Positions 14,569 through 21,924 of a stretch of 26,968 nucleotides of DNA are shown here, one piece after another; positions within the stretch are counted from its first letter, which is position 1; every line of letters starts with the position of its first letter. Both the position numbers and the translations under genes were made by a program. The notes beneath the pieces were generated by a model. The model was not told where the DNA came from. It did no database searches and was given only the letters and a program-made list of their open reading frames with translations. Source of the DNA: DATEPR01 sp036503065. GTDB lineage: Bacteria > Actinomycetota > Actinomycetes > Mycobacteriales > Pseudonocardiaceae. The stretch is taken from positions 1 through 26,968 of the forward strand of contig DASXXM010000077.1 in the NCBI GenBank assembly GCA_036503065.1. Direction: 5' to 3'.

Positions 14569-15495
14569 TCAGCCGCGCTTCGCGTCCGCGTCGTCCAGTT
14601 CCCGCAACTGCTCGCTGACGACCTGCTCCGCGGCGTCCAGCAGGGCGGACAGCAGGGCGTTCGACCGGGTGCCGGGCCGCCACGCGACCTGCGTGAACAC
14701 CTCGAAGGGCGGTACCCAGTCGATCCGGCACAACTCACCGGCGGCCAGCTCGTCGACGACCGCGATGGCCGGGATGAGCGCGATGCCGAGGCCCACCGCC
14801 ACGCTTCGTTTCGTGACGTCGATCGAGTCCAGCTCGAGCACCCTTGGCCGGTCCTGCGCGATGTCCAGGCCGAGGAACCGCTCGAACTGGTCGTGGTAGT
14901 TGGCGCCGCTCTCCGCCCGCACCAGGGTGGCGCTGCGCACCTCGTCGTCGGTCACGTGCGCCCTGCCGACCAGCAGATGCCCGGCGCCACCGACCAACAC
15001 CAGCGGTTCGGGACACAGTGCCCGAACCTCCAGGTCCGGTCGATCGCCGGGCAGGTCGACGAAGAACGCGCAGTGCAGTTTGCCCTGGCGGACCAGCGAG
15101 ATCGTCTCGCCGCAGGCCGACGCCCGCATGGAGAGGGAGATGCTCGGATACCGGCGGTACAGGTACTCGACCACCGGGAGCAGTCGGTAGCTGGTCACGC
15201 TCTCCACGGTGCCGACGTCGATCCGGCCGGACATCGCACCGTTCGAGCTGATCGCCGACTGGGCGTCCAGCGTCAGCGACATGATGTCGCGCGCGTAGCG
15301 AACGAGCGTCTGTCCGGCCGGGGTCAGCCGGACCTCGCTGGGCAGTCGCTCGAAGAGCGTGGTGCCGAGGCTGTGCTCCAGCGCCTTGATCCGGGAGGTC
15401 ACCGTCGGTTGCGAACAGTGCAGGACCGCCGCTGCCCTGGTGAAACTGCCGGTGTCGACCACGGCGGTGAAAGCGGCCAGGTGACGGGTGTCCAC
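14569..15495 (-). CDS. LysR-family transcriptional regulator
   Basis: The protein has 308 residues, with GTG start at 15495 and a purine-rich AGGGGG site just upstream on this strand. The N-terminal winged helix-turn-helix is clear (MDTRHLAAFTAVVDTGSFTRAAAVLHCSQPTVTSRIKALE). The effector-binding domain follows with GRIDVGTVESVTSY and a late GLGIALIPA segment. It converges tail to tail with the biosynthetic operon. It is a candidate cluster-situated regulator, but the operon promoter lies outside the window, so no operator can be paired with it here. Its ligand is unknown. Confidence 0.95.
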   Translation of the reverse strand: MDTRHLAAFTAVVDTGSFTRAAAVLHCSQPTVTSRIKALEHSLGTTLFERLPSEVRLTPAGQTLVRYARDIMSLTLDAQSAISSNGAMSGRIDVGTVESVTSYRLLPVVEYLYRRYPSISLSMRASACGETISLVRQGKLHCAFFVDLPGDRPDLEVRALCPEPLVLVGGAGHLLVGRAHVTDDEVRSATLVRAESGANYHDQFERFLGLDIAQDRPRVLELDSIDVTKRSVAVGLGIALIPAIAVVDELAAGELCRIDWVPPFEVFTQVAWRPGTRSNALLSALLDAAEQVVSEQLRELDDADAKRG

Positions 15496-15717
15496 AGTGC
15501 CCCCTTCGCCCCGTAATGCGGCCCGACCATCCGTACGCCAGTCGGGGGTTCGAGGGTATCCATTGGCGGGCGGGCCACCAACGGTGTCGCGGGCATTCGG
15601 CGATACCTTGGCAAGTCGAGCGTGGACAACGTTCGATGCCGTACCTCGAACTGGACCGGCGGCCGTTTCAGTTCGCGGTCAGTTGTCGTCGGGCTCCTGG
15701 CCCGTTGCGCCGACGGC
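15496..15717. other. Upstream region of the LysR gene, no gene seen
   Basis: This gene-free stretch separates the LysR start from the protease remnant. It must contain the LysR promoter on the minus strand. A GGTATC at 15555-15560 and a GATACC at 15602-15607 form a widely spaced inverted pair that could be part of an operator, but the evidence is weak. Base composition is a little lower in GC than the flanking genes. Confidence 0.35.
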
Positions 15718-15748
15718 GGAGCGCCCGGTCTGGTGTGACCGGCGCTCC
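15718..15748. terminator. GC-rich hairpin next to the protease remnant
   Basis: GGAGCGCCCGGTC (15718-15730) pairs with GACCGGCGCTCC (15737-15748) around a six-base loop, giving 12 base pairs with a single bulged base. No T-run follows on either strand, which is common for actinomycete terminators. It lies at the 3' end of the decayed protease fragment on the minus strand, so it is probably that gene's old terminator. Confidence 0.5.
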
Positions 15749-16012
15749 GTGTCGAATCTGTAGTTCGAGTCCTCGGCACCGGTGACCTTCAGGGTGACCG
15801 CCTGGCCCGCGAAGGGCGCCAGGCTGACGCTGCGTGTATCCGGTGGCGTGGTTGAGGTTGGTGTACGTGGCCAATGTGGACAGTACCGTGCCGGAGCTGT
15901 TGAGCACCTGCACCTTCAGCGAGTCGAACGTGGTCGTGGTCGTGGTCTCCGCCGTGTCGATGTGCAGCCAGAAACTCAGATTGCAGTTGGTGCACCCGGA
16001 ACTACCCATCCG
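15745..16012 (-). pseudogene. Frameshifted remnant of a secreted-protease C-terminal domain
   Basis: On the minus strand, reading down from about 16009, the frame encodes CTNCNLSFWLHIDTAE, then FDSLKVQVLNSSGTVLSTL and NLNHATGYTQ. Near 15830 the homology jumps to another frame that encodes VSLAPFAGQAVTLKVTGAED. This is the pattern of the beta-rich C-terminal domain that follows the catalytic domain in many actinomycete secreted proteases (SFWLHIDTAETT, QVLNSSGTVLATL, AGQTVTLKFTGTEDS). There is no catalytic domain, signal peptide or intact frame, so this is a truncated and frameshifted fossil. Recognition rests on memory of the family and has not been checked by alignment. Confidence 0.72.
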
Positions 16013-16077
16013 CCCTGATAAGAACTCTCTGCGAGCTTCCCGCTTGCGGCGAGGACGCGGCGACTCCGCCCGACAGG

Positions 16078-16109
16078 CCGCGGCCCGGACGTTGCCGTCC
16101 GGACCGCGG
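16078..16109 (-). terminator. Strong hairpin terminator for the minus-strand gene at 16174
   Basis: CCGCGGCCCGGACG (16078-16091) and CGTCCGGACCGCGG (16096-16109) form a 14-base-pair stem around four bases. Read as minus-strand RNA the only mismatch becomes a G-U pair and the loop becomes GCAA, a stable GNRA tetraloop. It lies 65 bases downstream of the stop of the minus-strand gene ending at 16174. No U-tract follows. Strand assignment rests on the G-U pairing and loop. Confidence 0.65.
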
Positions 16110-16173
16110 TCCGCTGTTGGTCGGTGCTCGAAGTGCCGGACGAACCCCGGCGAGCACGGCTGCCGAGCGCTCG

Positions 16174-16578
16174 CTAGGCGTTGCTCAGCGGCAGGACGCC
16201 GGTGCGCTTCTCGGCGAACCCGTCCAACCGGATGGCGGTGAAATGGTCGATCGGCAGCGGCAGTACGTCGGGCAGCGCTCCGCCGAGCGTTTCCGTGGTG
16301 ATCCCGACGGTGGTGATCTCGGCGCGCTGACCGTCGGCGACGTGTACTTCCGGCACGAACAGCGTGAAGGTGTCGGTGTTCAGTCCGATCCTGCGCTCCA
16401 GATCTATGGTGAGAGCGCCGCGCAACCCCCCATTGCCCGTTCGGATCTCGTCGCCGGTGAACTGTAGCTTCCGCCGCGCGTCCTGATAGGTCAGGTGTGG
16501 CACGGCACCGGCGCCCAGCGGAATGTAGTCGATGGACACGCCGTTCCCGTTGAACTCGAAATGATCGGCATCAGTCAT
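16174..16578 (-). CDS. Conserved protein of unknown function
   Basis: The protein has 134 residues. ATG 16578 is preferred to an upstream extension because a G-rich Shine-Dalgarno-like run lies about nine bases before it and the extension is unlike coding sequence. The protein is mostly alternating hydrophobic and polar residues (SIDYIPLGAGAVPHLTYQDARRKLQFTG, TIDLERRIGLNTDTFTLFVPEVHV), as in a small beta-sheet-rich protein. There is no signal peptide, membrane segment, cysteine or recognisable catalytic motif. It resembles small uncharacterised proteins common in actinomycetes, by memory only. It stands alone, with a gap of about 200 bases before the next minus-strand gene and a strong hairpin behind it. 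Confidence 0.75.
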   Translation of the reverse strand: MTDADHFEFNGNGVSIDYIPLGAGAVPHLTYQDARRKLQFTGDEIRTGNGGLRGALTIDLERRIGLNTDTFTLFVPEVHVADGQRAEITTVGITTETLGGALPDVLPLPIDHFTAIRLDGFAEKRTGVLPLSNA

Positions 16579-16776
16579 GACGAAAGCCCCCCGTATGAGA
16601 ATGCGAATGCAGCCCAGTCTAGCACCGCCGCGGTCGGCCACGCGCCGTCACGGAAACGCTACCAACCGCACAAACATCTGGCGCCACACGGTATGTCGTC
16701 CGTGGTCGCCAGCCTTTCACCGCGCGGCATACAATGGCTTGTCGCGGTACTCGGCGGACATCTGTCCACGTCACGG

Positions 16777-17529
16777 CTACTCGGTCGTGGCCGGCTTCTC
16801 GAATACCGCGACCTGGTTGGTGCTGTCCGCGGTGAACGGTTCCTTTCGCCATCCCGCCCACCGGTGTGCCAGGCGGAGCCCGGCCAGCCGCCCCATCAGC
16901 GTCAACTCGGCGGGCCACACATAGCGGTACGGCGCCGAGTGGCGGACGAGCCTGCCGTCCACCGCCGTCCAATGGTGCGAGGACAGGATCTGCCCGATGG
17001 GGTCGTCATAGGTGTCGATTCCCACGTGCTCGTCGTCCATCGCGAAGACGCGGCCAGGGTCGCCGGGTGGGCGTCGGTGTGCCTGGGGCACTTCCACCTC
17101 CACCACGAAGCGGCCGCCCGGCGCCAGATGGGCGGCCGCGTTGCCGAACACGGCCAGCTGCTCGTCCTGGGTGGTCACGTTCATGATCGTGTTCCAGACC
17201 ACGTAGACGAGCGTGAAGGTGCCGACCACCCGGGTCGCCGTCATGTCCCCGATCGTGACCGCCACCGCGTCGGCGCCCGGCTTGGCCCGCAGCCGTTCGG
17301 CCATGTGCGGCGACAGCTCGATTCCGGCCACCCGGACCCCTCGACCGCTCAATGGTAGGGCGACCCGGCCGGTGCCGACCGCGAACTCCAGTGCGGGGCC
17401 ACCACGAGCCAACTCGACGAGCAGGTCGACGGTCGGGTCGAGGACCGCCGGGTCGAACATCGAGGTCGACCCGGCGTCGTAGGTCTCGGCTATGTCCCGT
17501 CCCCAGGTGTTGGTAGCCACGCTCGGCAC
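16777..17529 (-). CDS. Class I SAM-dependent methyltransferase
   Basis: The protein has 250 residues, with GTG start at 17529; a GTG three codons later is possible. The Rossmann-type motif I is ALEFAVGTGRVALPL, followed by GVRVAGIELSPHM, the acidic GDMTAT and YVVWNTIMNV, and the post-III segment LAPGGRFVVEVEVP. This is the broad small-molecule/unknown-substrate methyltransferase family. It begins 34 bases after the stop of the glucuronoyl esterase gene on the same strand and is probably cotranscribed with it. The substrate is unknown. Confidence 0.9.
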   Translation of the reverse strand: MPSVATNTWGRDIAETYDAGSTSMFDPAVLDPTVDLLVELARGGPALEFAVGTGRVALPLSGRGVRVAGIELSPHMAERLRAKPGADAVAVTIGDMTATRVVGTFTLVYVVWNTIMNVTTQDEQLAVFGNAAAHLAPGGRFVVEVEVPQAHRRPPGDPGRVFAMDDEHVGIDTYDDPIGQILSSHHWTAVDGRLVRHSAPYRYVWPAELTLMGRLAGLRLAHRWAGWRKEPFTADSTNQVAVFEKPATTE

Positions 17530-17563
17530 GCTGCCAGCAGAATCGGCCGCACGCCAGCGGTTT

Positions 17564-19450
17564 TCAGCGGACGTCGATCGTGATGACCTGCGGCCTGCTG
17601 GTCAGCTTGCGGTCGTCCATGACCACGGCCAGCGTGTACCTCGCCGAGCGGTCGCGGTCGTGCGTGCTCCTGAGTCGACCACTCTCCGGGTCGATGGCGA
17701 ACTTGCCGACCCCGGTTCCGCCGACGATCTGCCAATTGCCGAGCACCGCGCTGCCGGCGCCCGTCGCGCGCACCGTGCCCACCAGATGACCCGGTCGGCC
17801 ATCGGTCCGGAAATGCTGTGACGGCGCCACGACCGGGCGCCGGTCATCGAAATGCCGAGCGGTCAGCCGCATGAAATCCGGCCAGTCCGGAATGGGCGTG
17901 TGGCCTTCGTGGTGTCGTCGCCAGCCGACGGTGCCGTCGATGAACGCGACGTCGATCGGGGGAGTGCCGCCAATTGCCTCGCCCGCGCCCGAGGTGAACA
18001 CCGTGCCGTCCGGAATGATCTGGCCGGGCCAGCCGAGATGTTCCCATACCTGCGACGAGATCGCCCCGGCCAGGTACATGCCGCGCGGATTCGTCCACGC
18101 GTCGCCGAATCCCGGCGGTATGTCGGTGCCGCCGCTCGTCATGACGACGCGTGGCGCGATCAGCGACATCACCGAATGCACGTCGACCGGCAGGTCCCAG
18201 ACCTTTCGCGGCCAGTACCGGCCCGGCCGCAGCTCACCCGCGAAACGCATGATGTTGCCGGCGACCCAGTGGTATTCGGTGTCCGCGCCACACACCAGTT
18301 CCAGGTCCTCACCCCAGGTCATCCGCGCCCACGACGTGCCGAGCGCGCCCGCGGCACTGGGGAACGCGGCGCCGATCCGGTCGTCGTACGCGGCGGCCAC
18401 CAGCGTCGCCTTCCCGAACCGGGAATGGCCCTGGACGCCGATCCTGGTCGCGTCCACGGCGGGATCGGTCTCGAAGTAGTCGATCAGCCTGCTGATGCCC
18501 CAACTCCACGCGGCAAGGGCGCCCCAGTCGCGCGGCTTTCGCCAGTTGCCCTTGTTGATCAGGCCGATGATGAAGCTGGACATGTTCGCGCCACCGCTGT
18601 CCGGCTGGAGCAGCGACCAGTCGAACGCGCACACCCCGTAGCCGTGTGGCGCGGTGAACTGCCACTCACTGATGTTGCCGCCGAAGACGATGATGACCGG
18701 AACCGGCCCGCCCGCCGTGTCCAGCGGGGTGCGCAGGGTGCCCCGCACCTGCGGCACGTTCCGGATCTGCGGGTAGCCCGACACGTCGATGGCGCCGGTG
18801 ACGACCCGCTCCTGGAAGGCGACCCCGTTCGCGGTGCCGGTGGTGGCCGCGCCCACCGACCAGGTGATGGCGGGCCAGCGACTGGGCGGCGGAATGTGAC
18901 CGTAGAGATCGTCCCGCACGGCTTGCTGGATCTCCGGACGGCGCTTCGTCCACCAGTCCTCCGGGGTACGGACGGGGGTGCCGTCGTTCATGGTCAACAG
19001 CGGGATGTCCGGATAGCGGTGTGGCGCGGTCGGCCCGAAGTCGCCGAACGGGGAGACGGCGCCGCCGGCCAGACCGGTGCTGTCGTCATAGGTGATCCAC
19101 TGCCCGAAGTCGCCACGGGCGACCGTGTGTCCCAGTGGGTCCGTCCAGTTGCCTTCGGTGTTCGTGGGATCGACCGGGGTCGCGTTGGGCGGCCGGTTGG
19201 GGTCCTGGGCCCTCGGCGGCAACGTGGGCCGCGTGATGTCCAACTGCCACAACATCTGTAGCCGGTCATCGTTGGTCGTGGTGGCCGCCGTCGGCATGGG
19301 TGGGAACGGGCTCGGACCGACCGCCGCCACCGCCGATCCCGCATTGGCGAACGAGAGACCAGCCGGGACGGCCACCGCGGCGGCGCCCATGCCGGCCAGG
19401 AAACGCCGCCTGGGCACCTGGCCACGGGATGGCTGCGGAAGCTCGGACAT
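17564..19450 (-). CDS. Secreted CE15 glucuronoyl esterase-like protein (Tat signal)
   Basis: The protein has 628 residues. ATG 19450 is chosen because it is followed by a twin-arginine signal (VPRRRFLAGMGAAAVAVPAG, then an AVAA cleavage region) and preceded by AAGGCGG. The upstream extension is not signal-like. The esterase core carries the CE15 nucleophile motif GHSRFGK, the later GEDLE acidic segment, and the catalytic His in HHEGHTPIPDW. The last 75 residues, from about GHLVGTVRATG, look like a cadherin-type beta domain. CE15 enzymes cleave the ester between 4-O-methyl-glucuronoyl groups of xylan and lignin alcohols, outside the cell. It is transcribed divergently from the sugar importer, fitting a shared regulon. 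Confidence 0.88.
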   Translation of the reverse strand: MSELPQPSRGQVPRRRFLAGMGAAAVAVPAGLSFANAGSAVAAVGPSPFPPMPTAATTTNDDRLQMLWQLDITRPTLPPRAQDPNRPPNATPVDPTNTEGNWTDPLGHTVARGDFGQWITYDDSTGLAGGAVSPFGDFGPTAPHRYPDIPLLTMNDGTPVRTPEDWWTKRRPEIQQAVRDDLYGHIPPPSRWPAITWSVGAATTGTANGVAFQERVVTGAIDVSGYPQIRNVPQVRGTLRTPLDTAGGPVPVIIVFGGNISEWQFTAPHGYGVCAFDWSLLQPDSGGANMSSFIIGLINKGNWRKPRDWGALAAWSWGISRLIDYFETDPAVDATRIGVQGHSRFGKATLVAAAYDDRIGAAFPSAAGALGTSWARMTWGEDLELVCGADTEYHWVAGNIMRFAGELRPGRYWPRKVWDLPVDVHSVMSLIAPRVVMTSGGTDIPPGFGDAWTNPRGMYLAGAISSQVWEHLGWPGQIIPDGTVFTSGAGEAIGGTPPIDVAFIDGTVGWRRHHEGHTPIPDWPDFMRLTARHFDDRRPVVAPSQHFRTDGRPGHLVGTVRATGAGSAVLGNWQIVGGTGVGKFAIDPESGRLRSTHDRDRSARYTLAVVMDDRKLTSRPQVITIDVR

Positions 19451-19527
19451 GGGGCACCGCCTTGGTGGTCGCCGGTGACACACGGGCACGGACTCGCCAC
19501 TCAGGGCGAGCCGGCTAAGCACTCAAC

Positions 19528-19557
19528 AGATTGCGCCCCGGACGCGACGGCTGTCAA
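19528..19557 (-). promoter_or_regulatory. Candidate promoter of the CE15 gene
   Basis: On the minus strand a perfect TTGACA (19557-19552) is followed after 18 bases by CAATCT (19533-19528), a weak -10 match. This would start transcription about 70 bases before the CE15 start codon. The -35 box overlaps the edge of an operator-like palindrome (19556-19575), so repressor binding would block it. Confidence 0.5.
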
Positions 19558-19575
19558 TCGTTATCGATATCGTTT
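19556..19575. promoter_or_regulatory. Operator-like quasi-palindrome, site 1
   Basis: AATCGTTATCGATATCGTTT has dyad symmetry in 16 of 20 positions about a CG centre (pattern AA-CG-TATCGATA-CG-TT). The central CG and even symmetry are typical of LacI/GalR-family operators. It overlaps the CE15 -35 box. No LacI gene is in the window, so the regulator would be encoded elsewhere. Confidence 0.55.
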
Positions 19576-19732
19576 TTCATGGACCGATCGCGCTACTCCG
19601 ACCGGCCCAGCCGGCTCGTCCCGGCCGCTGGGTGTGGACGAGTGCTTCCTGGCATTCGGTCACCTCGACCGGTGACCACCGCACGCCGTTGTCCAGCAGT
19701 TCGGCCAATTCCTGATAGCTCCGGATGATCGA

Positions 19733-19752
19733 TTTTCGAAACGTTTCGAAAA
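19733..19752. promoter_or_regulatory. Perfect 20-bp palindrome, LacI-family operator candidate (site 2)
   Basis: TTTTCGAAACGTTTCGAAAA is a perfect inverted repeat centred on CG. Its core GAAACGTTTC is the textbook LacI/GalR-type operator core seen upstream of actinomycete carbohydrate genes. It lies in an unusually AT-rich patch midway between the divergent CE15 and ABC-importer genes. Just downstream, GCGGTACCGC (19754-19763) and a second GGTACC form further small symmetries. Confidence 0.75.
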
Positions 19753-19846
19753 CGCGGTACCGCTGGTACCGAACAGCTCGTGCTGGGTGACTGGATGTAA
19801 ATTTCATTACCAGATTAAACGAGCGTAAAGGTTCGACCCGGTCTTC

Positions 19847-19874
19847 TTGACGCACCCCGCGTTAACGCTATAGC
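19847..19874 (+). promoter_or_regulatory. Promoter of the ABC importer operon
   Basis: TTGACG (19847-19852), a 16-base spacer and TATAGC (19869-19874) form a good vegetative-type promoter reading into the permease gene. The leader would be about 120 bases. Two 10-bp palindromes are built into it: GCGTTAACGC (19859-19868) in the spacer and CGCTATAGCG (19866-19875) over the -10 box. A protein binding either would occlude RNA polymerase. Confidence 0.65.
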
Positions 19875-20000
19875 GTGCGTCCACGCAAGATCCCGACAGC
19901 TTCTGTGCGGTATCCGCCGGTGAAATATCTGATTACGTCCGAGCCACGGAACGGGGCGCCGACCCGAGTTCGTCGATGACCTGGTCAAGGGGAGGCGGGC

Positions 20001-20993
20001 GTGACGAAGTCAGTTGGCACCGAGCGCCGTGCTGCCACCGATCCGGCACTTGTCCCGGCCCCGCGGCGCGCACCGCGTCGGCGCCAGACCCGTTGGCAGC
20101 GGCTCGGTCGGGACAAGATGCTGATCATCGCCGCCCTGCCCGGCCTGGTGCTGCTGGTGCTGTTCCAGTACGTGCCGCTGCTCGGCAACGTCATCGCGTT
20201 CAAGGACTACCAACCCTATCTCGGCATTCTACAAAGTCCGTGGTCGGGCTTTGCGAACTTCGCGGTCATGTTCAATGGCGACCCGGCCCTGCTCAATGCG
20301 GTGCGCAATACGGTGGTCATCACCTTGTTGCAGGTGCTCATCGTGTTCCCCGCGCCGATCGCGCTGGCATTGTTGTTGGACAGCCTGGTGTCCGAGCGGA
20401 TCAAACGAGTCGTGCAGAGCGTGCTCTATCTGCCGCATTTCCTGTCCTGGGTGATCGTGATCGCGATTTTCCAGCAGTTGCTCGGGGACGCCGGACTGCT
20501 GAACAATTTCCTGCGCGACCACGACCTGCACACCGTCAGCATCGTGGCGAATCCGGAGCTGTTCAAGCTGTTGGTCACCAGCCAGGTGCTGTGGAAGGAC
20601 GCGGGCTGGGCCACGATCCTGTTCCTCGCCGCGCTGTCCCGGATCGACGCGACCCTCTACGAGGCCGCCGCCATGGACGGCGCGAGCCGCTGGCGGCAGC
20701 GCTGGCACGTCAGCCTGCCGGGCCTGCGCGGCGTGATCGTGCTGTTGCTGATCCTGCGGCTGGGCCAGTCGCTGACCACCGGATTCGAGCAGATCATCCT
20801 GCAGCAACCGGCGGTCGGCACGGACGCGAGCGAGGTGCTGGACACCTACGTCTACAACAACGGCATCGTCAACGGCGACTGGGGACTGGCCACCGCGGTC
20901 GGTCTGGTCAAGGGCGTGCTCGGGGTGCTGGTGGTGTTCGGCGCCAACAAGGTGGCGCACTGGTTCGGCGAACAGGGGATCTACCAGTCATGA
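20001..20993 (+). CDS. ABC sugar importer permease, LplB-like
   Basis: The protein has 330 residues. GTG 20001 has GGAGG (19991-19995) five bases upstream. It is a polytopic inner-membrane permease of the CUT1 class. The first membrane segment is at about residues 40-62 (MLIIAALPGLVLLVLFQY), followed by the family's VIAFKDYQPYLGI. The cytoplasmic EAA loop is EAAAMDGASRWRQRWHVSLPGL. It pairs with the second permease, whose start overlaps its stop (ATGA). LplB/LplC-type systems generally import oligosaccharides from complex polysaccharides. No ATPase gene is adjacent, so a shared ATPase such as an MsiK-type protein is likely (inference). Confidence 0.93.
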   Translation: MTKSVGTERRAATDPALVPAPRRAPRRRQTRWQRLGRDKMLIIAALPGLVLLVLFQYVPLLGNVIAFKDYQPYLGILQSPWSGFANFAVMFNGDPALLNAVRNTVVITLLQVLIVFPAPIALALLLDSLVSERIKRVVQSVLYLPHFLSWVIVIAIFQQLLGDAGLLNNFLRDHDLHTVSIVANPELFKLLVTSQVLWKDAGWATILFLAALSRIDATLYEAAAMDGASRWRQRWHVSLPGLRGVIVLLLILRLGQSLTTGFEQIILQQPAVGTDASEVLDTYVYNNGIVNGDWGLATAVGLVKGVLGVLVVFGANKVAHWFGEQGIYQS

Positions 20994-21886
20994 CCACTCG
21001 GCTGATCGGCGGACTCAGCGGTTCTTCCGTTTCCGCGCGGGTGGTCAAGGGTCTGGTGCTCGCGGTGTGTTGCGCGCTGGTGGTGTTTCCGTTCGTCGGC
21101 ATCGTGTCGACCAGCCTGGCCACCCGCGCCGAGGTCACCCGCGCGGGCGGGTTCGTGCTGTTTCCCAGTAAGATCAGTTTCGCCGCGTACCAGGCGATTC
21201 TGTCCGGTGGGGTGGTCACCAGGGCGACCCTGGTCAGTGTGTTCATCACGGTCGTCGGGACCGCGTTGAGCCTGGCCGCGACCAGCCTGCTCGCGTACGG
21301 ACTGAGCCGCGGCAGGTCTATGTTCCACAAGCCGTTTCTGATGGTCGTGCTGGTCGCGATCCTGTTCGCCCCCGGCATCATTCCCAGTTATCTGGTGGTG
21401 AAGAGCCTTGGCCTGCTCGACTCGTACTGGTCGTTGATCCTGCCGGTCGCCATCAACGCGTTCAACGTCGTCGTGCTGCGGGCGTTCTTCATGGAACTGC
21501 CCGGCGAGGTCATCGACAGCGCACGCATTGACGGCGCGGGCGACCTGGCGACCTTCCGGCGGATCGTGCTGCCGATGAGCAAGGCCGTGCTCGCCGTCAT
21601 CGGGTTGTTCTACGCGGTCGCCTACTGGAACAACTTCTTCACCGCGCTGCTGTACCTGCAGGACCTGGCGAAGTATCCGCTGCAGCTGATACTGCGCACC
21701 TACGTGGTGAACCAGGCGCAGATCGGCGTCGACCAACTCGGTGGCACCAGTGGCGCGGCGCTGCCGCCGCAGGAGGCACTGGAGATGGCCATTCTGGTGC
21801 TGTCCATCGTGCCGATTCTGCTGGTTTATCCGTTTGTCCAGCGACATTTCACCAAAGGCGTCCTGATCGGCGCCGTCAAGGGTTGA
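20990..21886 (+). CDS. ABC sugar importer permease, LplC/YtcP-like
   Basis: This is a 298-residue polytopic membrane protein, with ATG 20990 overlapping the previous stop. It has an N-terminal membrane segment (VLAVCCALVVFPFVGIVSTS) and several later ones. APGIIPSYLVVKSLGLLDSYW is typical of the second permease of LplBC systems. The EAA loop contains DSARIDGAGDLATFRRIVLP, with the usual first Ala replaced. It forms the heterodimeric channel with the 20001 product. The substrate is probably an oligosaccharide. Confidence 0.93.
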   Translation: MTTRLIGGLSGSSVSARVVKGLVLAVCCALVVFPFVGIVSTSLATRAEVTRAGGFVLFPSKISFAAYQAILSGGVVTRATLVSVFITVVGTALSLAATSLLAYGLSRGRSMFHKPFLMVVLVAILFAPGIIPSYLVVKSLGLLDSYWSLILPVAINAFNVVVLRAFFMELPGEVIDSARIDGAGDLATFRRIVLPMSKAVLAVIGLFYAVAYWNNFFTALLYLQDLAKYPLQLILRTYVVNQAQIGVDQLGGTSGAALPPQEALEMAILVLSIVPILLVYPFVQRHFTKGVLIGAVKG

Positions 21887-21924
21887 TGTCCGTCCCCGCG
21901 GGCAGTTCAGGATGGGAGTCCAAG

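Noticed and set aside
15555..15607. GGTATC/GATACC inverted pair upstream of the LysR gene as a LysR operator
   Set aside because: The arms are only six bases and 41 bases apart, without a clear T-N11-A core, and no divergent target gene is present. The evidence is too weak to call as a site.
19577..19855. Minus-strand frame of 92 codons between the CE15 and permease genes
   Set aside because: It has no recognisable domain or good ribosome binding site, its codon bias is weaker than that of real genes here, and it contains the perfect operator palindrome. It could be a decayed gene fragment, but nothing supports a product.
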